Below, piece by piece: positions 1 through 9,389 of a stretch of DNA of 64,000 bases. A program made the position numbers and the translations under genes. The notes beneath the pieces were generated by a model, which worked only from the letters and a program-made list of their open reading frames with translations, ran no database searches and was not told where the DNA came from. Each line of letters starts with the position of its first letter. Positions within the stretch are counted from its first letter, which is position 1. The stretch is taken from positions 21,789,334 through 21,853,333 of the forward strand of contig NC_084931.1 in the NCBI RefSeq assembly GCF_958298935.1, in the 5' to 3' direction. The DNA is from Phragmites australis (lineage: Eukaryota > Streptophyta > Magnoliopsida > Poales > Poaceae).

Positions 1-243
1 TCTAATAAGGCGTATTTACATGTGTACGTAATGCATGCATGTGAATTGTATAAATCAAAAGACCCGAAGGGCAGATCATTCAGATTGTTGCATTGTTAGA
101 ATATCTTGCAGCACAAGCAAAAGTGGAATGATAGGTGCGTCCAGAAAAATTAAAAGACATTTACCACTGGAAGTCCATCGTCCACTCCTGGGACCAACGA
201 GAGTCATCTAGAGGATGATGGGGAGGCTCATACTTCAGATCTC

Positions 244-579
244 ATGGTTAGGCCAGGAGATAGGAAGGCGGAGAAAGAGCGGCAACGGCGAGGTAAAAAT
301 CATGTCTCTCTTGGAGATAATCTTTACATAGAAGTGTTGAAAAACATGTGGGCTAAGAAGAAAGAGGCAGAAGCCTTGAAAGAGGTTGCAAAAAAAGAGC
401 GTTATGATGAGAAACTTGCACTTGAGAAGAAAAAGATTGAACTGAAAGAACAAAATATTGAGTTAAGGAGAAGGATCAAAGATGATAAGGTGATGAATAT
501 GGATCTTAGTGGTATGGGTGAGCGACAACGACAATACGATAAGATTATCGCTTGGCAGTTTGGCATAGGCTCGGGTTGA
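244..579 (+). pseudogene. PIF/Harbinger ORF1, C-terminal part (Myb-like/NAM-associated)
   Basis: An open stretch of 111 codons, rich in Lys, Glu and Arg, predicts a long charged coiled helix. It starts with the motif GDRKAEKERQRRG and ends with NMDLSGMGERQRQYDK. The same tail design is seen in the accessory protein of the second Harbinger copy (43621-44895), where it follows a Myb/SANT domain. In this family the accessory protein binds DNA and helps the transposase. The Myb part should lie upstream. Sequence from about 90 to 243 gives short readable pieces in shifted frames, so the gene is a fragment. The Met at 244 is just the first Met in the open frame, not a supported start. Confidence 0.7.
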
Positions 580-907
580 GCTACTTCATATATGGAACTT
601 TAAGTATTTTGTTGGCACTTTAAGTATGTTGTATGAACTTTAACTTTTTTTTTTTGCATTTTACATATGTTGTATAAACTTTTAGTGTGTTGTACGAACT
701 CTATGTTATTTGTATGGACTATCTATATTAGTTGTATGAGTGATGTTGTTGTGTTATGAAAAAACTGCATACATTACCATACATTATTGCAACTGCATAC
801 ATATTTAAAAACATTACATGATAGGTACTGACTACATTATTACAAGTGCATACATAATTAAAAACAGTACATGATAGGTACCAACTATATTGGTACAACT
901 ACATACA

Positions 908-1948
908 CTATACCCCTCCATATTTTTTCCATAGGTGCTCGACTAGATCATCGCGAAGCTGTGAGTGAGTTTCCCTATTAGTAATAGCTTGATGAGTTCG
1001 AAGAAACCCTTGCAGTTCAGCCGTAGGACGATGAGAAACTATCAACTTCTCCCATCCCATCAAAATGGTGGTTTCCTTATGCATCTCGCTCATCTTCAAC
1101 GATCATATTATGCATGATGATACAAGCTATCTTGTCCTAGTGTGTCTTGATCCCAAAATCGTGCTGGCCTATGAACAATGGCAAAACGAGCTTGCAAAAC
1201 TCCAAATGCTCGTTCCACCTCCTTCCTCACCGCTGCTTGTGCTTTCGTAAAATATTTCCTCTTATTCCCTTGTGGAGATAGTATTGGCTTAACAAATGTG
1301 GATCATTAAGGATATATGCCATCTACAAGGTAATATTTTATTGTAATTATGACCATTGACGGTGTAGTTCACTTCTGGAGCGTGCCCTTCGGCTAGCTTT
1401 CACAAACCTTTTAAGACTTCCTATAGCAATACTTTCTCTAATCTGAATATAATCATTAGTAGCATTTGCTGCTACTCCATAAGTTAGCATCCTAAATGTT
1501 GTGGTTATCTTCTACAAAGGAGATAACCCAAGACGTTCGTTCCTATCTCTTTTTTGCACAAAATACTCATCATGTTGTTCTACAGCTTACAGTATGTGAA
1601 GAAATAGAGAACGAGCCATTCTAAACCTGAAGAAAGTAATAAGAATCAGCCGAACCCAAAAGGATGAAAAAAAATGATGAAGAAACAAAAATAGATCATT
1701 TACAAACCTGCGACGAAAGAAAGTTGGACCGTAGGTAGGAGCATCTGAAAAATAGTCTTCGTATAGCCTCAAATGCCCTGCTTCTCTGTTGTGGTTGATA
1801 TACTGATGTCCAGGCACAGAACCGCCAGGTCGTGCAGCATTCATAAGCTCATATTGAGTGTGTGTGCTTGGTGTAGTGTAGCAAGAATGAGTTCGTCGTT
1901 ATCATCCTCCTCCGACAACGATGAATCTAAGAGAAAACGATAACTCAT
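908..1948 (-). pseudogene. PIF/Harbinger DDE transposase, broken
   Basis: Read on the minus strand from a Met at 1948, the N-terminus is acidic and is followed by REAGHLRLYEDYFSDAP and an FFRRRF motif. An intron begins right after FFRRRF (donor near 1709), as in the transposase at 41653-43018. Downstream pieces recognisable in several frames include GLSPL...ITTTFRMLTYG near 1520-1440 and a C-terminus THSQLRDDLVEHLWKKYGG ending at 908. The block carrying the first catalytic Asp is missing and several stops and frameshifts occur. It is therefore an internally deleted pseudogene. Intact relatives cut and paste elements at TWA target sites. Confidence 0.75.
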
Positions 1949-2203
1949 TTCGACTAGAGGGAGAACAACAAGGGAGTGAGACTTGGTGAATGGCAACCAG
2001 GGGACTGGTCAGGTATATGTAGAGTTGGAAGAAGTAGCAATTAGAAAAAAGTAGCTATTGGAAAAATATAGTCGTTAGACAAAAGAGTAGCCATTAGGAA
2101 AAATAGTCGTTGGGAAAAAATAGCCGTTGGAAATAAATCGTTAGAAATATAGCCGTTAGAATTAATTTAATAGTTACAGGATAGTAGTAAACATATGGGT
2201 GAG

Positions 2204-2333
2204 TGAAATATAGGGGGTTAAATTTAAGGGGTCGGTTGGAGCGCACAGAGAAATAAGGGTTAGTCTGGATAAGGAGAATCCTTTTATAAAGATATAAGGG
2301 GTCAAATATAAGAGGTCGGTTGGAGATGCTCTC
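2204..2333 (-). repeat. Terminal and subterminal repeat of Harbinger copy 1
   Basis: The block GGGGTCGGTTGGAG at about 2228 is echoed by AGAGGTCGGTTGGAGATG at about 2311. The outer copy ends in the terminal repeat of the element. Repeated subterminal motifs of this kind are typical transposase-binding sites in PIF/Harbinger elements. The binding role is inference. Confidence 0.6.
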
Positions 2334-3230
2334 AAATCCCAAAACACCTCTGCTTTTACAGCATCACTGTTACTGTCATATTCTAGTGGTTCAGTTGATA
2401 ATAGATTACTAAAATTGATAGTTGCATACTTGAAGTCGGTGTGTGGTGCAGCTGCTCTGATATGTGTATTTGTAGATGAATTATCATCCTATCACTATGT
2501 GTTAACTAGCTCATGCCCAGTTACATGCTGGCTCTGCGCTATCAAGACTGCAAGTTGAGCTATATGCTTAGATGGTTCACCCTGATGGTTGGTGCATTAT
2601 TGCTCTAAAGGCTGTAACTTCAAATCATATAGAGATATGCTAATTATCTTGCAGTTGTTATAAGTTCAGATCAATTATTTACTACCTGTACTCTTCTCTT
2701 CTAGACTATGCTGCTCATCTCACAGATTGTAAAAGAGGATTAGAACTGATATTTTGGTAGACTGAAAGTTATACTAGTGAAAAGGGCCTTTTGATCTGTG
2801 TCTGAAACTAGGGTTCCTGCTATATGGATATACTGCCTACTCCTTATTTCAAGCTACTGCAAATAATTACAATCTCGTATGGCCTCTTTTATTTAGGTAA
2901 ACCTATGGTGTTTGGGCTCCTAATTCCAGGACAACATCAAAGATTTGAAGGACTAGAACAAGGGAAGGTGTCTGCCTTGAGCTGCTGGTTCTTGTGCTTG
3001 AAAGGAAGAAGCTCTTGCTGCAGTTCCTGATGGAAGTGTGTAGCTCGGTTTGAAGAAGAGAAGTGACGTGAAGATGAAGGTGTAGTAGCGTAGTAGATAA
3101 AGATGAGAGGTACACTGGAAGTGGAACTCTGTATTCTTGCACACGGCACCTGTGCCCAGATTTTTGTGTGGTGCACTATGTCTTGAGAAAATATACTAGA
3201 AGGTGAACTGTAAAAGTTTGGGGCTATTTA
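2334..3230. other. Intergenic stretch, no gene seen
   Basis: The DNA is moderately AT-rich with only short open frames that carry no recognisable motif. Three overlapping minus-strand frames at 2903-3176 are Ser/Leu-rich and look like low-complexity shadows. Nothing is called here. Confidence 0.5.
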
Positions 3231-3233
3231 TAA

Positions 3234-3534
3234 GGCTATGTTTGTTTCAGCTGTAGATTGTGAAAAGCAGCTTATGGATTGTGGATTGTAAGAAACTGGA
3301 TTGTAAAATCTGGATTGTAAAAGCTGGATTGTGGATTGTTACAATCTGGTGGAAAGCAGATTGCTAGATTGTTACAATCTGTGTATTGAATTATAACAAT
3401 CCAGCTTTTCCAACCAGCTGTTTGTTTCAGCTTTTGGATTGTGATCAGAATCCAACTTTTACAATCCAACTGTTTGTTTCAGCATTTGGATTTCGATCAT
3501 AATCCAACTTTTATAATCTGAAACAAACAGGACC
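3234..3534. mobile_element. Tourist-like MITE with TAA target duplication
   Basis: The left end reads GGCTATGTTTGTTTCAG and the right end, reverse-complemented, reads GGTCCTGTTTGTTTCAG. The element is flanked by TAA at 3231-3233 and TAA at 3535-3537, the 3-bp duplication of PIF/Harbinger-type MITEs. The 301-bp interior is AT-rich and full of diverged copies of GGATTGTA and its complement, giving a strong fold-back. It encodes nothing. A longer relative lies at 40565-40969. Confidence 0.85.
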
Positions 3535-3537
3535 TAA

Positions 3538-5429
3538 CTTATATAAATTCAGGCCTTAATGGTTAGAAATTTTTGTGATTCAGAATTTCAGATTGATGTA
3601 CGTGCAAAGCTTCTGAGTTCTTTATCATGAGCAATGTTTTGTGCTTCTGATTGATTCAGGTGTAAATGGATCAGAAATTGGTGCAAAGAACCAAAAGAAT
3701 GTCACTTATGACAAAATGGCTCGTTCATTTGTCATGAGCAATGTTTCATGTTTCAAAGTGATGCCGATTTATTGTAGTAGCAGGGTTGTTCCGAAGGTAC
3801 CGAATGCATCAAAATGGCTCGTTTGTGTATCAAGTTTTCTTATCAAAAATAAATGGCCTTGGTTCACAAATGTCAAAAATAAAAAAACAATGATATCTAT
3901 ATTAATCAGTAAACATATAAGTCATCATACTATTTAGAGATATATTAGTCATTACACACTAAGTACATATAACCTCTTCAAAGAAAATTAAGATTATCAA
4001 ACGACTAATTTCTCTAGTCAACAGATTCTCTAAATAGTTACTTTAAAAAATAGCTTATGAGAAAAACTCTTAGAAAAAACTATCCCCAAACATAGCCTTA
4101 AACGATCCAGCAGTCGAAGCGCCCGCGCGTTGCGGAATCGTTCAGTCGCGCGGCCGCGCCCGGCATGTGCCCCTGTTCGCCAGCGTCGGCGGCAGCGGTG
4201 TTCGGGCCACGCGCCACACCCCTGCCCCGCACGAGCCAAGGACACACTCCCACCTGGCTCCCGCCCATGCTCACCAGTCAGCTGCAGGCACGTTTGCGCG
4301 TTTCCACCCCCGGCGCGCGCGCGCAGGGCGTGAGACCAGCTGAACGCTCCGGCGGCTTGACCGCCCGGAGTCGCGCGGCTCCACACGAAAGCTCGGGCAA
4401 ACTCGCGTAGCACACGCACGGCCGCACGGCCAGATGGACCCACGGCCCCCCCACGAGCCCCGTGCCACCTCGACCAAATGAACACGCGCGGCCGTCCGCG
4501 CCCACGGCAGCACGGCCTGGCTACCTGGCGCCACACGCCCCTCGCGCCCGCCACAGCTACTCACGCCGACCGGCCCGTGCCACGTCAGGCATGGGCGTCA
4601 TCTGAGATTTTAATAGGAAAAACTGAAATGGCGTTTTTCACGGTCGTATCGTATTGCCCATGCGCACATAAAAAAAAAAGGAAAAAACACAAGAGGTGCC
4701 GCTGCGGCGCTGCCCCATTCCGTGTCTCGATTGACACGAGGAAGATTCACAAATTTAATCAAATCATCTCTAACCATATTTTTTAATTTTATTTCTTTTT
4801 TATTCTCCTCCTCATTCTTATATCCTTTATTTTTTCTTATCTTCAATAACTTTCTTTCAAAGAGATTCATAAAGAGAAAGAAGATAAAATCCTAAATTAG
4901 AAGGAATGAGAGATAATCCCTTCGTGAAGTGAAACCGTTAGAGCGTTGAAGGGAATGAGAATCCCTTCGCTATTAGAACAAGACTCACGAAAGGAAATCG
5001 TCAGAGATATCTCACATATAGTTCAATACACTACTCTTATACACGACAAGGATATATACAATAAACCAATGCGCATCCCCTTCAAGTACTCTACTTAACA
5101 CACATCCGAACAAACAGGTCTCAAATTGTTTCGCAATGTTTGTCTATAGCTTTAAAAATATCTGTTTCAAATTATTTATTTATTGTGGTAAAAAATATTT
5201 TATGATCTATTTTTTTTATATCCTTCAATAAAACTCGTTGAGTTGTTGTTTCTAAGAAAGCATTATGTGCTTCGGGCGACTCCATGCATGTAGCGAGTGG
5301 CCTGTTGAACTACTATGTGCATGGACACATGCAGCCAACCAGCGAGGCTTTTTAATACCAACCAGCTGAGTTTTCTCCTTTGGTTGTTGATCACCGACGT
5401 CCTCATTCAGCAAGCTTGCCGTCTTCATG
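3538..5429. other. Intergenic; GC-rich island at about 4105-4610 between AT-rich flanks
   Basis: From 3538 to 4100 the DNA is AT-rich with no gene. It ends in a MITE-like terminus whose complement starts GGCTATGTTTGGGGATAG (around 4100), with no partner found. From about 4105 to 4610 the DNA turns abruptly GC- and CpG-rich and is open in several frames on both strands. The translations are low-complexity Ala/Arg/Pro with no motif, so no gene is called. From 4610 to 5429 it is AT-rich again, with a run of pyrimidines near 4785-4860. Confidence 0.45.
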
Positions 5430-5434
5430 GTCAC

Positions 5435-6787
5435 TGTTGGAGGGTAAACTCCTCAAGCAGGGATTCGAAGGGACCCTTTTGAGATTCGGTCGGAGAGATG
5501 ATTCTGAATCCGCTTCGTAGGTGAAATAAATGAGAGTAAATGAGATGCAGGTAGAGGTGGAATGATCGAATGCAGGAAGTAGTAAATGCTCAGGAGATTT
5601 TTAGACAGGTTCAGGCTGCACTGAGCGTAACACCCTACTCCTGTATGTATGCTATAAATGCTCTGAGAATGTCTCTCTGAGTATCTGATGGGTTATAAGA
5701 ATGTTTGTCTAGTCTAGAGCTTCATGCTCCTTGTTCTTCGAGACTTGTCTTCTGGTTCGTCGATATCCACTTGGTTCAACTGATCTCGAACTCAACTATC
5801 TCCAGGGAGCCCGCCCCGCTTATGTACCCGCCGGGGCGGTAACGTGCCCAGAAAGGATGTCGCGAGTTCTAAGGCGCCATAAATGGAAAGAAACCATCAT
5901 GGGCTGCTGCGCGAGGTGACGGGGAGGGTTGAAAACGCGCCCCCATCCGGTCTTGTTCGTCATCATGCCACTTTTCAACAGGCGCTACAGGGAGGGCCCA
6001 CTGGGCAGCCACCGAGCAGCCCGGCGTGCCCGCCCGGTCAGAGCAGGTCTGACACAGCAAGGTGGCATGCGGGGTGCCTCGAGCTCTGTGACGTTATCCC
6101 GAGGTGCGCCGGATGACGCGCGATGAGACCCGTGCATTAAATATCCTCATGCCTCCCTGCCAGGTCGTGGCAGGGACTGACAGCAAGCGTGGGAGGAGCA
6201 GTTGGAAGTGACAGACCACGCGCCCTCTTAAATACGGCATCGGGCCTCTCACCAGTTGACACCTCGCCGCTGAGCCCTTATGGGGACCACCGACGAAGGA
6301 CTTCTCAGGTCCTCGGGGAACCGAGTGCTCGGGAGGCCACTGTTCGCAGCCCCGAACACTCTCTCCCAGATATGCCCTTTCTTGGTCTTCGGGGAACCGA
6401 GTGCTCGGGGACCACTGTTCATAGCCCCGAGCACTCTCTCCCGGAACTTGGCTTTTCTTATCATCGGGGAACTTAGGGTGCTCGGGGGCCACTGTTCGCA
6501 GTCTCGAGCACTCTCTTTCCGGTACTTAGTCTTCTCGGGCCATCAGGGAACTCGGGTACTCGGGGACCACTGTTCGTGACCCCGAGCACCCTCTTCCCGG
6601 TATTTGGTCTTCTCGGGCTATCGGGAAACTCGGGTACTCAGGGACCACTGTTCGTGGCCCCAAGCACCATCTCCTGAAATTTGGTCTTCTCGTACCTCGG
6701 GGAGATAACTTCCGAGAGAGAACGCCACATGGCACTCTGCTGTTCTAGCCTCATAACTCGAGGACCCCCGTTCCTGTGTCATCGATA
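5435..6787 (-). mobile_element. Solo LTR (family S), reverse orientation
   Basis: This 1353-bp block is flanked by perfect 5-bp duplications GTCAC at 5430-5434 and 6788-6792. No internal retrotransposon region is attached. Read on the minus strand it aligns along its length with the solo LTR at 59933-61332: both share the GGGGGTCC block near the start, a GC-rich tandem array, and the AGGAGTTTACCC-like end. Its plus-strand start is TGTTGGAGGG, matching the other copy's end. The opposite terminus has decayed. A solo LTR is the product of recombination between the two LTRs of one insertion. Confidence 0.88.
6290..6690 (-). repeat. Tandem array of about 80-bp dyad units inside solo LTR
   Basis: About five diverged units lie head to tail. 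Each contains AGTGCTCGGG..., a short spacer around CCACTGTTC, then the complementary CCCGAGCAC. Every unit can therefore form a hairpin. The homologous LTR at 59933 has a similar array at about 60130-60400. All translations through the array are artefacts of its 3n-like spacing. Confidence 0.8.
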
Positions 6788-7178
6788 GTCACCTTCCTCT
6801 ATCAAAATCACTTTGCTATCATAGTTCCAAAAAAGGTACAAATTGCATTAACAAGGAAATGATTTAGTATTGATTAAGCAAAATAAAGATACATCACAGT
6901 TCCCGGAATACCACACTGTTCACATCGAACCCATATCAGACAAATACTCATAAACTTCTTAAACTAATTCGGCATCGCATTACAGCCGTGAAGGAAGCTC
7001 GTCATTCCTCACAAGCATTTCTTTCTGGCAGTGTGGAATCTTGTAATTCTAGGCTCCCCTCAATGGCGAATGTTTGGCTCAAAAATTGTCTTTCAAATTT
7101 TGTCTCTAACCATTGGCCTTGAAATTTTGGTTCGCAATAAGTTCGCTAAGAAATTTTAGAGGGAAATATACTCTGACT

Positions 7179-7342
7179 GTGCGCTCAGCGGTGTCTCAGC
7201 TAAAAGCAAGCGTGCGTGCATACATTTACATGCACTTACTCTGACGCTGGAGCTTCCAAATAAGTGTGCTAAGTGGTGTCTTAGCTAAAAGCAAGCGTGC
7301 ATGCATGCATTTACTTTGATGCTGGAGCTTCCGAGTAAGTGT
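7179..7342. repeat. Tandem duplication, two units of about 80 bp
   Basis: Units at 7179-7264 and 7265-7342 share the cores AGCTAAAAGCAAGCGTGC and CTGGAGCTTCC and end in AAATAAGT or GAGTAAGT. They differ by a few substitutions and a short deletion. The function is unknown. Confidence 0.8.
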
Positions 7343-8541
7343 TGGGATTGTATCGTGAGTTACTTATTCTCATCCTTACATTGATTAGGATAATATGATC
7401 ATCTTAGTATATTTTTCACTTGATTTTAATATTATTTAATCTATATATAATGATGAGTACGAACAAATATCGAGAAACATGGGGAGTATTTTTTTCCAAT
7501 TCCCAAACTACACACGGCAACTCCCATGACTCGAACCAACAATTTGTGCCCCCAACGGTTCTCGGTCCACGCTTACCTCACCGTCAAAAAAACATAGTTC
7601 TCCGAGCCTAGAACGCTTGTTTAGTAAGGCAGCATTTGTTGGTACCGACGTGGTGGCTAAAGTAAACAGAAACAAAGCGCTTCAAACCAGATGCTGCTAC
7701 AAGGGGCACTGCCTTTCTCTAAAGATGCGACAGATTAGCTAGGGTTTACGGGTCCGAGCAATCCACTGCTAGCGTGTTTGCTTTGAAGAGTGGGATGGTG
7801 ATGGATCATCTGATTCTAACTCTAAATATAATTCACTTGTCTTGTTCGAGGAAGAAATGAGTTGATCCATCACCACTCATCCCTCATAAGCACATGCTTA
7901 GTGTATATATATAAGGGATAAGGTTATCACATCAAAATTCATGCCATGATGGATCACTCTGTCCTATGAGTTGATTCATGGAGCCAAACACCTCATACAA
8001 CACGATGCTATCCTGCAGGGTCATTAGGTAGGTGAGGAACATAGAGGTTAGCCCACTTCAAATGTTAGTTTTTTAGATATTAATTAGGTGTGTATCTAAA
8101 AAAAAGAGAATATGACAAACAATTTAAAGATAAGAAAAAATGAACTTGTTTTTTATAAAAGAAACTAGCTCTTTGATCAATCCTACATGACTGTAAGACA
8201 ATAAATTATCTTGAAAGTCTTAAAAAATAATAACACATATATATACATTAAAAATTTATTTCTTAACATCAATTGATTGTATTAGTGATCAGTAATAATC
8301 ATGTTAGGATTACGAGGCAGTTTGGTGGGCACTAGGGCCAGGTAGGCAGCGCCCGATGCCACTGTTATGTCACAAGCATCACGTTGTGTGGCACGGCTAC
8401 TGCGAATCGCGTCCAGAAACGAGGGCATTTCTTTTGTGACGCAAGTTGCAGTGATACAGAGGTTGGTTGATTCAGTAGATGTAAGAAATAGCAACGAAAT
8501 AGCCGATCTGGATCATGGGCATGTTCTTTCTTTTTAAAGGG

Positions 8542-8916
8542 GAAGATCTGGGCATGTTCTCGTCAAAGCCAGCTTCAGATTTTACAAGGAGACAAGAGCA
8601 GAAGATTGCAAGAGGGCAAGAACCTTTGTTTCGGGGACAATCGATCACTTCCAGGGACAGCCACGTACCTCATTGATAACTTAGTGAAATGCGAGTCACA
8701 GATCACGAATGTTAGTCAAATGCGACTGTTAGGCACGAAGATCTGGGCATGTTCTCGTCAAAGCCAGCTTCAGATTTTACAAAGAGACAAGAGCAGAAGA
8801 TTTCAAGAGCGCAAGAACCTTTGTTTCGGGGACAATCGATCATTTCCATGGATAAGTTAGTGAAATGCGAGTCACAGATCACGAATGTTAGTCAAATGCG
8901 ACTGTTAGGCACGAAG
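8542..8916. repeat. Tandem duplication, units 195 and 180 bp
   Basis: Both units start with GAAGATCTGGGCATGTTCTC and finish with GACTGTTAGGCACGAAG. The second unit (from 8737) lacks part of the segment around 8655-8678 of the first and has a few substitutions. The high identity points to a fairly recent event. No gene spans it convincingly. Confidence 0.88.
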
Positions 8917-9389
8917 GTTACTACTTGTACAAGACAAAATAAAGTGCGCCCTTTTCTTCTCCTTTTGAGATCGAGTACAAAACGGTACTCCTACTACACC
9001 TTTTGTGAAAACTGATTTCGAGAACGGAATTGGCCAACGGCGTAAGTAAAGCAACTGCACTTTACGAAGCTGGCATGCATGCGTGACAGTGCCTGACTGC
9101 AGACTGCATGCCTGCACTCACTTCCACCCATGAAAAGCTAGACAAGTCATTCAAGCGCAGCAACACTTGCAGTCGTTTCCTGCATTCTGCCAAGTGAATA
9201 GATTAACGGGACAACCCCATAAGCCATGATCCAATACCTCTTGCTACTGTTGAGAACTTGAGGTCCCGCTCGATGCCGACGACTCGCCAGGGAGGAGACA
9301 GGGAGGTGGGCCAGATAATTCACCGATGCAATGCTGGTTAAATTTGGGCACTTTCTACCACGCTAGAGATCGAAACTCAACCGACTGGA

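Larger units (their letters stand above)
1..2333. mobile_element. PIF/Harbinger DNA transposon, decayed (copy 1; left end outside window)
   Basis: The segment holds the tail of a Myb-like accessory ORF on the plus strand (244-579) and a decayed DDE transposase on the minus strand (908-1948). This is the two-gene, convergent layout of PIF/Harbinger elements and matches copy 2 at 41033. The right end carries a terminal repeat which, read on the minus strand, begins GAGCATCTCCAACCGACC. Its core is repeated just inside the element, near 2221-2236. The left terminal repeat was not found and probably lies before base 1. Both ORFs are broken, so the copy should be immobile unless helped in trans. 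Confidence 0.8.
6793..9389. other. Intergenic region, no gene; holds two local duplications
   Basis: No coding region with a recognisable domain is present on either strand. Two tandem duplications (7179-7342, 8542-8916) are annotated separately. 8040-8280 is very AT-rich. Around 7420-7611 there is an open frame on the plus strand without known motif, which I do not support as a gene. Confidence 0.5.

Noticed and set aside
4030..4564. Long minus-strand open frames (174 and 97 codons) in the GC-rich island
   Set aside because: Low-complexity Arg/Ala/Gly translation, overlapping open frames on both strands, no motif; explained by GC-rich composition.
6094..6579. Overlapping frames of up to 132 codons with internal repeats
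   Set aside because: They are translations of the tandem array inside the solo LTR, in several frames and both strands.
7527..7560. tRNA-like B box (GACTCGAACC)
   Set aside because: No A box, acceptor stem or anticodon arm fits around it on either strand.
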